Notes: a model not told the origin generated them from the sequence alone. Numbered from the stretch's first letter, positions 25,100-37,452 are shown. The stretch is 64,000 nucleotides of DNA from Sarcophilus harrisii (GCF_902635505.1 NC_045428.1:303419107-303483106), one strand, 5' to 3'. A program made the numbers and translations.

Positions 25100-26000
25100 C
25101 ATCTTTGCTACCTATTATTCTATATTTGTCTTCCCTTTCATGATTAAATTCCATGAGACAGCCATCTATTTATTTAGTGTTTCAATTTCCTTTCCTGTGT
25201 CTTGTCATTTGGTTTCCATGCTTATCAACTGAACAATTTTATCTCCAGTTACCAGTGATCTCTTTAATTAGCAAATCTAATGACTTTTTAAACCTCATTC
25301 TTCTTGACCTTTATACACTGGTAGGTAATGTTTCTTTCCTTGATATTCTACTCATCTAGGTTATTGGGACAGTTATCTCATGGTTGTCTTCTTATTTGTT
25401 CAGCTATCCTCAGTTTCCTTGGTGATTCATCATTCATCATGCCCCTTATTTGTAGATACCCCCCAAAGTTCTGTTTTGGGACCTCTTCTTTATTCTCTTT
25501 ATACTGTTTCATTTGTTGATTGCATCATTTCCAAGGCTGTACAGATAATTCCTTGATTGATATAGCCAGCCCTAGACTTTCTTCTAAGGTCTAGTTTTCA
25601 TTGATTTTTAGACATTTCAAACAGGAAGTCCTAAAGTTATCTCACATTCAGCATATCTAAAACAAAAATCATTAACTTTCCTCACCTCTCCAAAAAGTAA
25701 GAACTGTCTTTCTTTTTTATCTGTATTTTTAGTGCTTCCCACAACAACTAGGATATAGTAAGCACTTAATAAATGCTTGTTACCTTAACTGTTCTCAACT
25801 TTTTTATTACTGTGATAGGTGTAACCATCCTCCTACTCATCCAGCCTCAATGCTTCAATATTATCCTAGACTCCTCACTTTTATTAATCTGGTCATATCA
25901 AATCCTGTCAGTTCTTACTTTGCCATATCTCTTGTAGATGTCATTGACAACAGCTACCGTGCTTGTTTAGTCCCTTATCACTTACTGCCTAACTTATTGA
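25100..26000 (+). repeat. L2 LINE 3' regions
   Basis: Two adjacent L2-like blocks. The first (25100-25790) includes 'cctcattcttcttgaccttt' and ends with agtaagcacttaataaatgc. The second (25815-26000) has ctcctactcatccagcctca and tttgccatatctcttgtaga. Ancient, sense orientation. Confidence 0.55.
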
Positions 26001-26079
26001 AATACTTTAAAAAAACTTTAATGAACCCCAGGACTAAATGGATGCCAAACATTTAAAAAGCAATTACTATCAATACTAT

Positions 26080-28210
26080 ATAAAGTAATTGGAAAAATAT
26101 ACAAAGATGTCCTACCAAATTTCTTTTGCAACATAAATTTCATGCTGATACCTAAACTAGGAAAAACAAAGGAAGAAACTGTAGAATCCAATTTCCCTAA
26201 TGAATATTGGGTGTAAAAATTCTAAATAAAATAATAGCAAAGAGATTTCAACAGTATATCACAAGGATCATACACTATAACTAGGTAGAATATATACTTG
26301 GATTGCAGAGTTGGTTCAATATTAGAAAAGCTATCAGCATAATTTGACCACATCAAAAAACAAAAATCTTATGGTTATCTCAATAGATGCCGAAAAAGCT
26401 TTTGATAAAATATCACCTATTCATGTTTATGACACTAGAAAGCATAGGAATAAATGGTGATTTTCTTAAAATAATAATAATAGTATTTATCTAAAACCAA
26501 AATCAGGCATTCTCTGTAATAGGGATAAAATAAAAACCTTCCCAGTAAGGTTAGGAATTGAGCAAGGATATCCAACTTCACTATTATTAATATTATACTG
26601 GAAATGTTAGGTGTAGCAATAATACCAGAAAAAGAATTTGAAGGAATAAAAATAGATAATGTGGAAATAAAGCTGTCTTTGCATATTATGATAGTATGAT
26701 TGAGAGAATCTGAGGAAATCACCTAAAAACAAATCAAAACAACTAACAACATTAGCACAGTTGCAGGATATAAATTAAAATCACATAAATCATAAGCATT
26801 TCTATGTATAACTAGTAAAGCCTAGGAGAAAGAGAGAAATACTATTTAAAATGACAGCACATAATATCAAATACTTGAGAGTCTACCTGCCAAAATACCA
26901 ATACATGAACTATATGAATACAATTACAAAAACCTTTTCATACAAATAGAGATCTAAACAATTGTTGAGCAGCTAGGTGATACAGTGCATAAAGTGCCAG
27001 GCTTAGAGTCAGGAAAACTCTTCTTCTTGAGTTCAAATCTGGCTTCAGATACTTACTAGCTTTGTGACCCTGGGAAAGTCACTTAACTCTATGTGCCTCA
27101 GTTTTCTCATCTCTGGAATGAGCTAGAGAAAGAAATGGCAAAGATACTGGATCTTGATACTGGATTGATCATGGGTAGGTTGAACCAATATAATAAAAAT
27201 GATACTACCTAAGTCAATTTACTTATTATTCAATGCTAGACCAATCAAACTACCAAATAATTATTTTTATTAAGCTAGAAAAAATAATAACAAAATTCAT
27301 TTGGGAAGAACAAAAGGTCAAGAATATCAAGAGAATTAGTTTTGGTTTTTTTAAGTAAAGAAAAGGAGCCAAGTAGTACCAGAATTCAAAGTATACTACA
27401 AAGCAGTAATTATCAAAACAGTCTAGGACTGAATGAGAAATAGGGTGGTTGGTCATTTGGAATAGATTAGGTACACAATGTAGAGAAGAAATTTAATTTT
27501 TTCTTTAATTTAATATTTGAGTCATTTAGTGTTTGAGAAATCCAAAGAGCCAGAGTTTGGGGACAAGAACTTACTATTTGACAAAACTGTTGGGAAAACT
27601 GGGAAGCAGTCTGGTAGAAATTAAGCAGAGACCAACATCTTACACTATATACAAGTTAAACTCAAAATGGGTACATGATTTAGACATAAAGAATGATATA
27701 AGCAAATCAGGGAAGTATGGGAAAAATTATGTACCATAACAATTTATCAATTCCTTATCAGGGAAAAATTTATCTAATCAAGAGAGAGGAGCAGAGGGAG
27801 ATTAAATGTATAATTTTGAATATTAATTTAAATTAAATTAAAAGGGTTTGTACAAATAAAATTATTGCATCCAAAATAAGAAGAAAAGCAAGAAACTGGG
27901 AGAAAATTTTACAAGTTTCTCTAATAAAGACCTCATTTCTCAAATGTATAGGGAACTGAGCCAAATTTACAAGAATAAGGACCATTCTCTAATTAATAAA
28001 AGGTTAAAGCATATGAACAGGCAGTTTTCAGAAAAATAAGTTAATGATATCAATAGCCACATGAATAAGTGCTTCAAATCACTAATGATGAGAGAAATGC
28101 AAATTAAAAGAATTCTGAGACTACCTCACATTTGTCAAATTGGTTAATGTGACAGAAAAGAAAAATGACAAGTTCGGAAGGGATTGTGGAAAAATTGGGA
28201 CACTAATGCC
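26080..28210 (+). repeat. Old L1 ORF2 (RT to C-terminus), split by a SINE
   Basis: Sense L1 ORF2 remnant. The reverse-transcriptase part is recognisable (ctcaatagatgccgaaaaag = the DAEKAFD region; then ggaattgagcaaggatatcc = GIEQGYP). It continues through the tether and C-terminal part (atgagagaaatgcaaattaa = MREMQIK). Many stops. A SINE at 26963-27152 interrupts it. Confidence 0.8.
26963..27152 (+). repeat. tRNA-derived CORE-SINE inside L1
   Basis: Full SINE order: agcagctaggtgatacagtg, ttgagttcaaatctggcttc, tttgtgaccctgggaaagtc and tcagttttctcatctctgga. The 3' tail is short. Inserted in the old ORF2, hence younger than it. Confidence 0.88.
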
Positions 28211-28319
28211 TTCCTTAATCCAGTTTAAACTGTTAGCTATTAAGAAAAAGGTTGGGGTAGTGAAGACCAAAAGTCTTGCTCTAACCATATTTGTTTCCCA
28301 TTCCACAAACCTTTACTTC

Positions 28320-28515
28320 TTCCTCCATATCTGCAAGGAGTCTGAGGGCAAGAGACCTTTATTTAAATCTTGATTCTTTATTATTTACTACATATGTGGC
28401 CTTTGGCAAGTTAGTTAACTTGTCTGGGCCTCAGTTTTCTTATCTGTAAAAAGAAAGGGCCAGCCTTGGTGATCTCTAAGCCCATGTTCAGCTCCAAATC
28501 CCAGGACCAAATGTT
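28320..28515 (+). repeat. MIR SINE
   Basis: Contains tggcctttggcaagttagtt and ctcagttttcttatctgtaa, followed by 'ccttggtgatctctaagc'. Sense and moderately diverged. The sequence from 28516 to 29045 shows nothing recognised. Confidence 0.7.
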
Positions 28516-29049
28516 CTTTATGCCTGTTATCACCTTGGAATGCCTTCCTATTCAGCAATCTGTACTTCATTGTGTAGGAAATACTATAGAAATTACACCT
28601 TTTGGGAAAATACTGAGTGCAAAGCAATTGAAAGAGACTTCTGTGGCTGCACAGGATCCACCACTCTAGATTTTTAAAAAGATATGTATAGAACATGAAA
28701 GCTAGGGAAGATAACAGTAAAGTGAGTGAAATAGTTCTATTACATGTCAAAAATGCGCTAAGCATTCAGAATGATTTTGTGATAAATGCAAAGTAAAACA
28801 AAAGTAAATTTTTAAAAACTATTAAAAGGACTTCCTAAAAAAGTATTATATGATAATTACAGAAGACAAAAATACTCAACTCTTATTTTCTTTTTATCTG
28901 TCAATGAGAATGAGGACAATGTCAATGAGGACAGAGGATAAAAAATAAGGAAATTGAAGCCCCCCAAATAAGTGAGGAAATGATAAGAAAACAAAGCTAT
29001 CCTTCAAAGAGTTCATAGCAACAGGCCCAGACAAAATGTCAAACTATGA

Positions 29050-29320
29050 CAATAGCAAAGATTACTTTCATTTTGTAGATGTAAAGTTTGTAGATCATTT
29101 TATATACATCTGTATTATTTGATCATCACAGCAGTATTGTGGGTTAGATACTATAAGTATCCTGATATCCATTTCATAGAGGAGAAACTAAGGCAAAGAG
29201 AAGTTAAAGCAACTTTGTTCATAGTCACCAAGAAATCCATTTTGGAAGCAATTTTGAAGCTATATTTTCCCAACTTAAAATCTAGCACTTTATCCATTCT
29301 GCTCAGCTTTTCATGGCAAT
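29050..29320 (-). repeat. MIR-type SINE, antisense
   Basis: Antisense pattern: gatcatcacagcagtattgt, tagaggagaaactaaggcaa, then a gttcatagtcaccaagaa-type segment. Ancient. Confidence 0.65.
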
Positions 29321-29551
29321 TTCTGAAAAGATATCCAGACAGGAAGATTTGTCACAGAATTTGAGATGATCACATCTCAAGTTTGCAAAAGGTTGAAGAA
29401 TTTCAATTTTCCAGAGTGTAAGCATATAAGCCTGACCTTTATGCTTGGAAAAATTATTAAGAAAGAAAGAATTTAAGAATAGTTGACAAGGAAAGCAGTG
29501 ATCACTATGAGCCAGCATGAGTTAACAAGAACAGATAATACTGCTCCTTAT

Positions 29552-29557
<6 letters not shown>

Positions 29558-29587
<30 letters not shown>
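29558..29587. repeat. Poly(T) tract
   Basis: A run of about 29 T. No L1 or SINE body is adjacent on either side, so it may be a slippage-expanded tract. The flank 29588-30035 is unassigned. Confidence 0.9.
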
Positions 29588-29589
<2 letters not shown>

Positions 29590-30039
29590 GAGTTGTTAGA
29601 ATAATAGATTAGGAAGATACCTTGGACATAATAAGTATGGATTTTAGTAAAACGTTTTACAGCTTTAGATAATCATGAGAAAGTTATTTGATAGATAGTA
29701 GTTTGATGAGGTGGCTTTGTTTTCTTACTATCGTCTCATTTATTTGGGGGTTTCAGTTTCCTAAATGTAAGCTAAATGAGGAGATATCCTCAGAAAAGAA
29801 TGCTTAGGAGAACATACATTCTTTGAAGGCAGAGAATGTCTCACTGTTGGATTTTGTACCCAGCATGAGATATTATAACACAATATGAGAAAAATTGTTC
29901 AGAGCATGATGAATTAGTTATCCTGGGAAGATGGTGAATTCTCCTGTACTGTGGGTCATCAAGGGATGTCCCAGTGATCAGGTGGTATGGATGTATCATA
30001 GGAATTTGTGCTAAGATATAGGTTGAACTAAATTACCTC

Positions 30040-30350
30040 ATGATAACTAGGTGGTATAAGTAGTTGTATTCCCATTTTAGGGATATAGAATTGAAATGAA
30101 CAGAATTTCAGTAATTTATCCATGCTCATAGAACTGGCATACAAGCCAGAACTCAAAGGGTCAGAGGATCTTAGAGCTGAAAGGAGACTCAGATATCATC
30201 TAGTATAATTAGTTGCTTCATTCTGTATAGAATGAAACTGAGGTCAGTGAAGTACAGTTAATTGCCTTCAGTCACACAGGTGGTACTTAACAAAGATGGG
30301 ATTTGAGTTCTGGTTTTCTTAACTCCAGAGAAAATATCATGCTGCCATAC
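30040..30350 (-). repeat. MIR-type SINEs, antisense, two in a row
   Basis: Two antisense blocks. The first (30050-30155) has 'tccatgctcatagaactggc'. The second (30155-30350) has atcttagagctgaaaggaga and gtcacacaggtggtacttaa. Ancient. Confidence 0.6.
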
Positions 30351-30354
30351 TAGG

Positions 30355-31058
30355 TCTTAGGACCAAATTAGAAATCCTCTCCTTTTTTGTTAAACAATGG
30401 AATGGATAGCAGCATGGTCGTCTTCCTTTATTACTGTGTTCAACATTAGTCATAAGCAGACTAATGTCTGTGGAACATACTTCTAAACCACAACCATATA
30501 CTCTACTCTGCTGCTTCCTGAGTACTCAGGAGCTTATGGAGTAAAACACTGGGAATCTTTTCTAGTTAGTCATGAAATTCTCTTTCTCTTAAGTATTCAT
30601 TGTCTGATTAAAGTTATGCTTCTTTCCTTGTGGGAAAGTCAGTGTCCCATTTGCAAGATTGTCCACTTAATCTTTTACAGATTTTTAAAAATTCCATCAC
30701 ATATTGCACCTGTCATTTTGCTTGGAGTCACTTTTTCATTGCTATGACAATTTAACACTCAGTGAGTGAATCCCACTAAGATAACAATCTGAATATCACC
30801 AAAGAAAGGCCATTGTTCTTCACATGTTACCCAGGAGTGAACAGTTGCATAATGGGAAATTCCAAGAAGGAATTTATCTCTAAAAACTCAAGGCCAATAT
30901 GGAACACAAAGGGAAATTAGAAAGGAAGAATGAAAACTATTCACAGTGCCTGTCTCTTGGTTAGTGAGCTATTATTAAATGTTGATTGATTGATTTTAAT
31001 GACCAGGCTTGGTCCTGGGGAAGAAAAGATGAAATACACGTCTCTCTACTGTGTGGAA
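30355..31058. other. Intron, nothing recognised
   Basis: Moderate GC for this window; no exon or repeat end that I can support. Confidence 0.35.
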
Positions 31059-31061
31059 GAG

Positions 31062-31420
31062 CATGAAGAGCAACTAGGCCCTGCTGTGGATAGAGTACCA
31101 GGCTTCGAGTCAGAAACACTCATCTTCCTGAGTTCAAATCCTGCCTTAGATACTTATTAGCTGCATGACTCTGGGCAGATCACTTCACCCTGTTTTCCTC
31201 AATTTCCTCATCTCTAAAATGAACTGAAGAAGAAATTAAAAAACCACTGCAGTATCTTTGTGAAGAAAACCCCCAATGGAATCGCAAAGAGAACTGAAAA
31301 CAACTGAACAACAACAAAGATGAACTGAAGAAGAAATTAAAAGACCACTGTAGTATCTTTGTGAAGAAAGCCCCCAATGGAATCACAAAGAGAACTGAAA
31401 ACAACTGAACAACAACAAAG
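31062..31420 (+). repeat. CORE-SINE with a tandemly duplicated 3' part
   Basis: A sense SINE (ctgctgtggatagagtacca, gagttcaaatcctgcctta, tttcctcatctctaaaat) whose last 101 bp is present twice in direct tandem: 31219-31319 and 31320-31420. The two units differ at about four sites and each ends gaacaacaacaaag. Confidence 0.88.
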
Positions 31421-31649
31421 ATGACTTTGGGTGTATAATGAGTTAGACTCTGGCCAGTTGTCCTGTCAGTTGCTTTGGCATAGGTTCAGTGTCAAGTGAG
31501 GTTGGGGGTGTAGATGAAAGAGAATTAATTGTGTAAAACAAAAGATAAGACTTAGAGGAGGAATGAGATGATTCAGATTTGCGTTTTCTTAAGTTTAGGG
31601 AAATTCTCAATGAGAAAACTTCCTTTAGCAATTCAGATCTACAGCTTTA

Positions 31650-31790
31650 TAGCTGTAGAGGTTCTCTTGGGAGACTAAGTGATTTTGCTTAGTACTGTGT
31701 GGCCAGAATGTATCGGAAACAGAATTTGAACCCACATCTTCCTGTCTCTAAGGCTGGCCTTTTTTCCAGTATGCCATGATGCTACTCAGA
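31650..31790 (-). repeat. MIR SINE, antisense
   Basis: Antisense core (gaatttgaacccacatcttc, 'taaggctggcc'). It lies about 130 bp upstream of an IQCB1 exon. Confidence 0.6.
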
Positions 31791-31917
31791 TATTTTTAAA
31801 AGAAAATTTTTTAAAAAGTGTGAAGGATGAAAGAGCTAAAGAAATTACCACACTTTTGAAATCGACATTTGGAAGCAGTAAAATTGAGTGTGCTTTAATT
31901 TATTCTTTTTTTTGTAG

Positions 31918-32066
31918 GACAAGTGGGAAAACATATCCAAGAAATGGAGGAAAAATCAGCACGGATTATCCAGAAACACTGGAGGGGATATAGACAGAGG
32001 AAAAGCTTTAGTCAACAAAAGCAGTCTCTAAAGGAGTATAAGGCAGCAGTCATCCTTCAGAGAGCA
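31918..32066 (+). CDS. IQCB1: IQCB1 coding exon with the third IQ motif
   Basis: Completes Gly (G+GA) and encodes QVGKHIQEMEEKSARIIQKH, then WRGYRQRKSFSQQKQSLKEY and KAAVILQRA, ending on a codon boundary. The third IQ motif is IIQKHWRGYRQRKSF, a near-perfect IQxxxRGxxxR match. A fourth (ILQRAALKFLRKC) begins here and continues in the next exon. Human reads KHYREMEEKSALIIQKHWRG. The acceptor is tttttttgtag with a good pyrimidine tract; the donor is GCA/gtgagt. This is the most conserved block of the gene. Confidence 0.97.
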
Positions 32067-32099
32067 GTGAGTTATTAAATTAGGCCTCCTTATGTTTAA

Positions 32100-32640
32100 A
32101 TAATTTTAATTTCATTCATGGATAATATTCATGGCATTATTTCTATACTACAGTGATTGTGCATTTCTTAAATTAAAATTTTAGTGTTTGTTTTAAGTTT
32201 AATGTGACCATTTCAGTATACAAAGAACAGAAAAGAGAGATTATATATGAAACTGTAAATTTCTATAATACATAATAAAGTTAATATAGTTGTAGCAAAA
32301 CTGCTCTACTTGTATCTCCAGTTTGGAATTTCCTCTGTCTTTACTATGCATTTTTAAAAATGCTCTTCTTTTGAGAAAGGATCACTATCACTGTCTACAA
32401 ACTACCCCATAGCTACAACTCTCCCTTAGAAGAAATATACATACATAGTTAAGCAAAAGAAATCTACATACTGGATATCTCATTCTTTATTCATAGTATT
32501 TCTCTCTCTTCCAAGAGATGCTAAGCGTGTTTCATTATCAGTTTTATGAAGTCATAATAAGTCACTATATTATCAGCACTCTTAAGTTAAAGTCATTTTT
32601 TCGCATTATTGTGTGATCAATAGTAGTTTGTATAAATTTG
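32100..32640. other. Intron, nothing recognised
   Basis: AT-rich sequence between the exon and an old L1. No supported feature. Confidence 0.35.
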
Positions 32641-32979
32641 TATTATATATAAATTGTTCTCCTGAAGTGAACTCAGTTCACTCTGTATCAATTTAGCCTT
32701 CTTAGGTGTCTCTGAATCCATGTCTTTCAAAACTTCTTATACCACAATAATATTTAATTACATTGACATTACAAATTCATTCTCCAGTTGATGTTCATTA
32801 CCCCTTCCTTAATTTCTAATTCTTTACAAATATGAAAAGTGCTACAACAAAAATCATTCTAAATTTGAGTTCTTTTCCTTTGTCTTTGATATGTTTGGAG
32901 TATAAAACTAGTAATAGTATTGCTGAGTCAAAGAGTATACATATTTCAGTACTTATTGGATATAGTTCTAAGTTGCTTT

Positions 32980-35209
32980 TTTTAAAAAAAATTATGTTTT
33001 ATACTTTTTAATTAGCAAAATTCCATTTTCAGTACTTCCCAATCCAGTCTCCCTCTCCCCATCCTCCACTTCAATTGAGTACAAAAGGAAAACAAAATCC
33101 TGTCACAAATACATATATTCAAGGAAAAAAAATTTCTGCTTTGATCATATCCAAAACAATACATATCTAGTTCTTCGTTCTGAGTCATTTTATCTCTCTA
33201 CTCTGAATTTGGTAGCATGTTTCAACATTTGTCTTCTGTAATCATGGTTGGTATTACAATGATCAGTCTTTTATTCTTTCAAAGTTGTTTGCATTACCTT
33301 ACTTTTGTCATTTTACAAATTGTTCTGATTCTGTTCCCTTCAAAAGTGAAATGCATCATTTCATAGTAGTCTTGTCAGGTTTCTCTCAGAAGATGAATAT
33401 CATTTCTTATAGCACAATAGTATTGCATACACACATTTATGTGTCTTGACCTGCTCAGCCATTCCTTGATTCTCATTTTTTGCCACCTCCCCCCACCAAA
33501 AAAAAAAGCTATAAATGTTTTTGGACTGTAGGACTAATTCCTTCCTTAATCTTTGTTGTTCAGTCCTTCAGTCCTGACTCTGTGATCCTGTTAAGGAGTT
33601 TTCTTGGCAAAGTTACTAAAGAGATTTCCATTTTCTTTTCCAATGGATCAAGCAAGTAAAATTTAAGTGATTTGTCCAGGGTCACATAGCCAGAAAGTGT
33701 CAAATTTGAACTCAGATCTTGTCTATAGCTCAGCATGCAAAAACGGAACCAGATATGCTGCCTCTCTTAATATCTACCCTCTCTCTTAATTCTCTCTTCT
33801 CTTTTCTTCACTTTCCCTCCTATTTCTCTCTTGAGGGAAATTTCTGTACCCAACTGTATGATAACTATGAAATTATTCTTAAAAAAGAATAGTTCTTAAA
33901 TTCTTTTCTCCTTTGTTTTCCAGATCAGTTCTATTTACTATATCTTAAATTGTCTTCTGTTTTTTCAGTCTTTTGATTTTATTTTAATGTTTGGTGTGGC
34001 CCCATAGAATCATTGTCTTCCATTTGGTCCACTGTAATTGCAGGGAGTTTGATGCTTGGATAATGTTTTAAACCTTTTGTGCCAGTTGTTAATTCATCTT
34101 ACAATTCTTTCTTTTCTAGATCTCTTTTTTTCCCTTTTCTTTCCTTCAGCTCTATCATTTCATTTATTAAAACACTTTAAAATCTTTTTTAAAAAATCTT
34201 GTTCATCTTTTCCAGGAATTCTGTTTGGATTTGTGCCCAAGATGTGTTTTTCTTTGAGACTTTGCTTGTAGATGATTTGGAGTCATTGTCATCTTCTGAG
34301 TTTGTTTTTGAATTCCTTAATGCTACAATAACTTTTTATGATGGGATTCTTTTTTTTATTTGCTCATTCTTTCAGCTTTCTTCCTGACTTTGGACTTGAT
34401 GTTAGGATCATGAATACTTCTGGAGGGAAAGTCTAGATGGGTTCTATTGCTACTTTCTTGGAGTGTTGAGCATTGTGTTTTTCTATATCTCAGGAATAAT
34501 CCAGACTTAAACTTACAACTTTCAGTGCTCCAAAAGTATTATAATCCAGAGCAAAGTCTGATCACTGCCTTCTCTGATACAAACTCTGCAGTTCCTCATC
34601 TAGATTTGAGTATTGAGCAACAGTAGATGGATATTAGATTCAGTCCCCATCATGTACTTGGAAAGTTCTGCTGGTTCAGAGTGATGGACCTGCAGATTCC
34701 CCTTGTTCTGGTTATTTTTCTTCAGGGTTTAGACTAGATTAGAACCTAGGCCCTTCTCACTCCTGGAGTCTAAGCTATACCACTACTGCTACTTTTTGAA
34801 CTTGACTTTTCTCAGTACTAGGCCACGGTCTTTGATTGCTTCCTACCAGGGAACACTATCTCTATTTCCCTTACCCATCCCTAAACTTGGTAGTGGGCAA
34901 TAGAAGGACCAGTTGGTACCTTGTTCCATAATTTTTCCCTGATTTAGGTCTGGAAGCTTTTCTTTCCCTGAGATATACATTGGTGCTGGAGTGCTCTGTA
35001 GCCTTGCTCCTGGCCAGACCCTGTCCACAGTTTGCACAAACTTCTCTGCCTTCCTATGCTGAACTGAGCTAGAAAAAAAAATGACTCAATGTTATTTTTT
35101 TCTTGGCTTTTCCCATCAGCATTCAATCTGGTGTATTTTCTGGTTCTGTTTGGAAGTGCTTCAGGAAGTGCTTCCTGTTACTCTGCCATCTTGGCTCCCT
35201 CTGACCCCC
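32980..35209 (-). mobile_element. Half-L1 (HAL1-like) element with both ends
   Basis: Between the duplicated 10-mers (32970-32979 and 35210-35219, 9 of 10 identical) lies a minus-strand element. At its left is an L1 3' UTR with tail (32980-33530). At its right are ORF1-like and 5' UTR sequences ending at the canonical L1 5' start (gccatcttggctccctctg at about 35187-35205). ORF2 is almost wholly absent. Minus the SINE at 33545-33775, the body is about 2.0 kb. HAL1 is a known class of L1-derived elements that keep ORF1 and lose ORF2; an ordinary internal deletion is the alternative. Confidence 0.6.
33545..33775 (-). repeat. CORE-SINE, antisense, inside the half-L1
   Basis: Antisense Mar1-type SINE: ttgttcagtccttcagtcct, 'tccattttcttttccaatgg', ccagggtcacatagccagaa, tttgaactcagatcttg. 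It lies close to the internal junction of the half-L1. Confidence 0.82.
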
Positions 35210-35523
35210 AAATTGCTTTCCAGAAAGCTTAGATCAATTTATCTCTACTAAAAGCTCATTAGTGTGCCAATCTTTCCTTATCTCCTCCAATAACTACCAT
35301 TTTCTTTCTTTTTTTTTTTTCATATTTCACAATCTGGTGGGTATAAGGTAGAATTCAGTTATTTTTCAAGTCAATTAGTGATTTGTAGCATTTTAAAAAT
35401 ATAATTAGTGATAGTTTTCAGCTTTTGAGAATTGCCGGTACTGGTTTTTTACCTTGACTATTTTATTGGAGAATGGCTCTTACATATTGAGTCAATTACT
35501 TTTATATCTTGGATATTAAACTT

Positions 35524-35672
35524 TTTTTGTTTTTTTTTGCTAGGCAATTGGGGTTAAGTGACTTACCTAAGGTCACATAGCTAGGAAGTGTCAAGTGTCT
35601 GAGGTCAAATTTGAACTCAAGTCCTCCTGATTTCAGAGCCAGCACTCTATCCACTGTGCCTCCTAGCTGCCC
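35524..35672 (-). repeat. WALLSI-type SINE, antisense
   Basis: T-rich end, then tgctaggcaattggggttaa, gacttacctaaggtcacata, tttgaactcaagtcctcctg and gctgcccctgagc. The short marsupial tRNA SINE; well preserved. Confidence 0.88.
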
Positions 35673-35877
35673 CTGAGCTTAGTACTTTTAATTTCCTATT
35701 CCAACAATGTTTTTTCCACTCTCCTTTGTTGTCCCATCTGTAAGAAAGAAATACAGAACTTTTGTGAATCAAGAATGATAATTTATTGTGGTAATTTATC
35801 AGTCTTGTTGAAAGCCTCATAAATAACTGTCACAAGTAAAAGAGAAAATTACAGACTTTTCTTTTGTTCACCTTTAG

Positions 35878-36009
35878 GCTCTTAAATTCTTAAGAAAATG
35901 CCATCAGAAAAAAAAAATGTCTTATTCTTGGCAAGGATTCCCTGAATTTACTGATGCACGTAGAATGGAATTGAAGCAAAAGATTGACAATTATATCAAA
36001 CAGCACTCA
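35878..36009 (+). CDS. IQCB1: IQCB1 coding exon completing the fourth IQ motif
   Basis: Forty-four whole codons: ALKFLRKCHQKKKMSYSWQG, then FPEFTDARRMELKQKIDNYI and KQHS. It completes the fourth IQ-like motif (ILQRAALKFLRKC) and then begins the C-terminal region. Human reads ALKFLAKCRKKKKLFAPWRG followed by LQELTDARRVELKKRVDDYV. The acceptor is ttcacctttag and the donor is TCA/gtaagt. An A-run of nine inside the exon (QKKKM) is a mutation-prone site; the frame is intact here. Confidence 0.96.
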
Positions 36010-37295
36010 GTAAGTAGGTTCCTGTCATGGGAAGTCTTAATTATATTATTATTTTTTGTTGTAGATAGCAACAATGAAAAGATTATACATACCATGTTAC
36101 ATAGCTATAAGAATAGAAACAAAGCATAAATACATGGCATAATTTTAAAATATATATTTATGCGTTCTTTGTGAATGTAGATTGTGTTTTGTTCTTTTAT
36201 GATCACCTTCTGTATGGATCATGTCATCTTTTTTGGGGGATGTCCTCTTAATATTCTTCACCAGTAGAGAGAAGCATTAATTCTAGTAATTTAAAATCAT
36301 TATTAATGATCATTTCCTATTCCAATTCCAACATGTTCCCATTCTCCATGACATTAAAAATTGCTCCATAAAGCAGGACGTTGGTTGCAAACCAACTTCA
36401 GGATACAGCAGCTAGGTAAAAAGAGTCTGTTGCAGAGAATATCCTTGCTTTGCTAACCAAAGATCCTTTCCTGGGAATGCTTCTCCCCAGGTAGTCACTA
36501 AACCTCTTCTCAGTTTAGCTTCTTTGGGAGAATTTGACCAGAAAATGTTTCTGATTTCCCTTCCAGCTAGATAAAAGCAATCAAGGCATGCAGGTGAGTT
36601 GAGTGTTAAGTATGTCTGGAAAGTCAACCAATGTAAAAATTGTATGGCCACATGTAGAAATGTCTATTTGAGAAGAGGCTTATCTATAAACTCCACTTGT
36701 CAGTTCATATCTTCTGTATAAGAAGGCAATTAAATATGGTTAGTATATTTTAGAAACATTTCCATTTAAAAATTAAAAAAAAATTTGACTCTTTAAAGAT
36801 TATTACCCCTCAGATTACTGGAAAACCAAGGTATCAAAAAATAACTTATGATCAAGGATTCTAAATAACCATGGTTTTACCGTCCTGTTGCAAACAATCT
36901 ATCCCCAAGTTGTGCTGATAATTACATAATAAATAATAACTAAAATATTGTTTTTCTGAAAGGCACATACAGATGTTAAAATAAAAGCTGTGTTATCTAG
37001 CACTTTACCAATGATAATAAGCACTAACTCTATTATTGCTAATGTAGATCTTCTTTAACTTTATCTCCTTGCCTCCCTGCTTTGCCATCTGTAGACTCCC
37101 CTTACTTTACTCCAAATTTTTATCCTATTTAAGATTTTAGGAGATAGTAGGTAAGCTTCTTATAAAATCAAGGTAGAAATAGAACATTGAATTTGCAGAT
37201 ATTGGAGAAAAACAGCTATTCTGTGGCCTTCATAGTTAGATGAGAGAGAAATTAATACATATGACCTCATGATATTATTTTATATCTTTCTCCAG
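36010..37295. other. Short intron, nothing recognised
   Basis: Segment 36360-36650 is richer in GC than its surroundings, but I cannot assign it to a gene or repeat family. No splice-bounded open frame is convincing. Confidence 0.35.
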
Positions 37296-37452
37296 GGCTC
37301 TGAAATGTCAGATGTGGCTAGCAGGGAACTTCACACCCAGGCTCAAGAGCAGCTGGGGCACTATTTTCTAGGGAGGGCCCTAGAAGAGCGAGCACAGCAG
37401 CGAAAGGAGGCTTTGCAAGCTCAGATCAGAACCAACATTGAGCAGCTGATGA
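37296..37452 (+). CDS. IQCB1: IQCB1 coding exon, C-terminal partner-binding region
   Basis: Encodes GSEMSDVASRELHTQAQEQL, then GHYFLGRALEERAQQRKEAL and QAQIRTNIEQLM, and leaves the first A of a split codon. Human has GSPMSDVVSRELHAQAQERL and then QHYFMGRALEERAQQHREAL. The acceptor is tctttctccag; the donor is ATGA/gtaagt. This helical C-terminal part lies in the region reported for CEP290 and BBSome contacts. The conservation is high enough to leave no doubt. Confidence 0.97.

Larger units (their letters stand above)
32650..35520 (-). repeat. Old L1 ORF2 end, split by a 2.2 kb insertion
   Basis: Minus-strand L1 ORF2 C-terminal sequence at 32650-32979 breaks off in tagttctaagttgctttt and resumes at 35210 (aaattgctttccagaaagc), continuing to about 35520. 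The shared aagttgcttt / aaattgcttt is the target-site duplication of the element described at 32980-35209. Confidence 0.65.

Noticed and set aside
36360-36660. Possible exon on the minus strand (79-codon frame)
   Set aside because: No flanking splice signals and no recognisable protein similarity.
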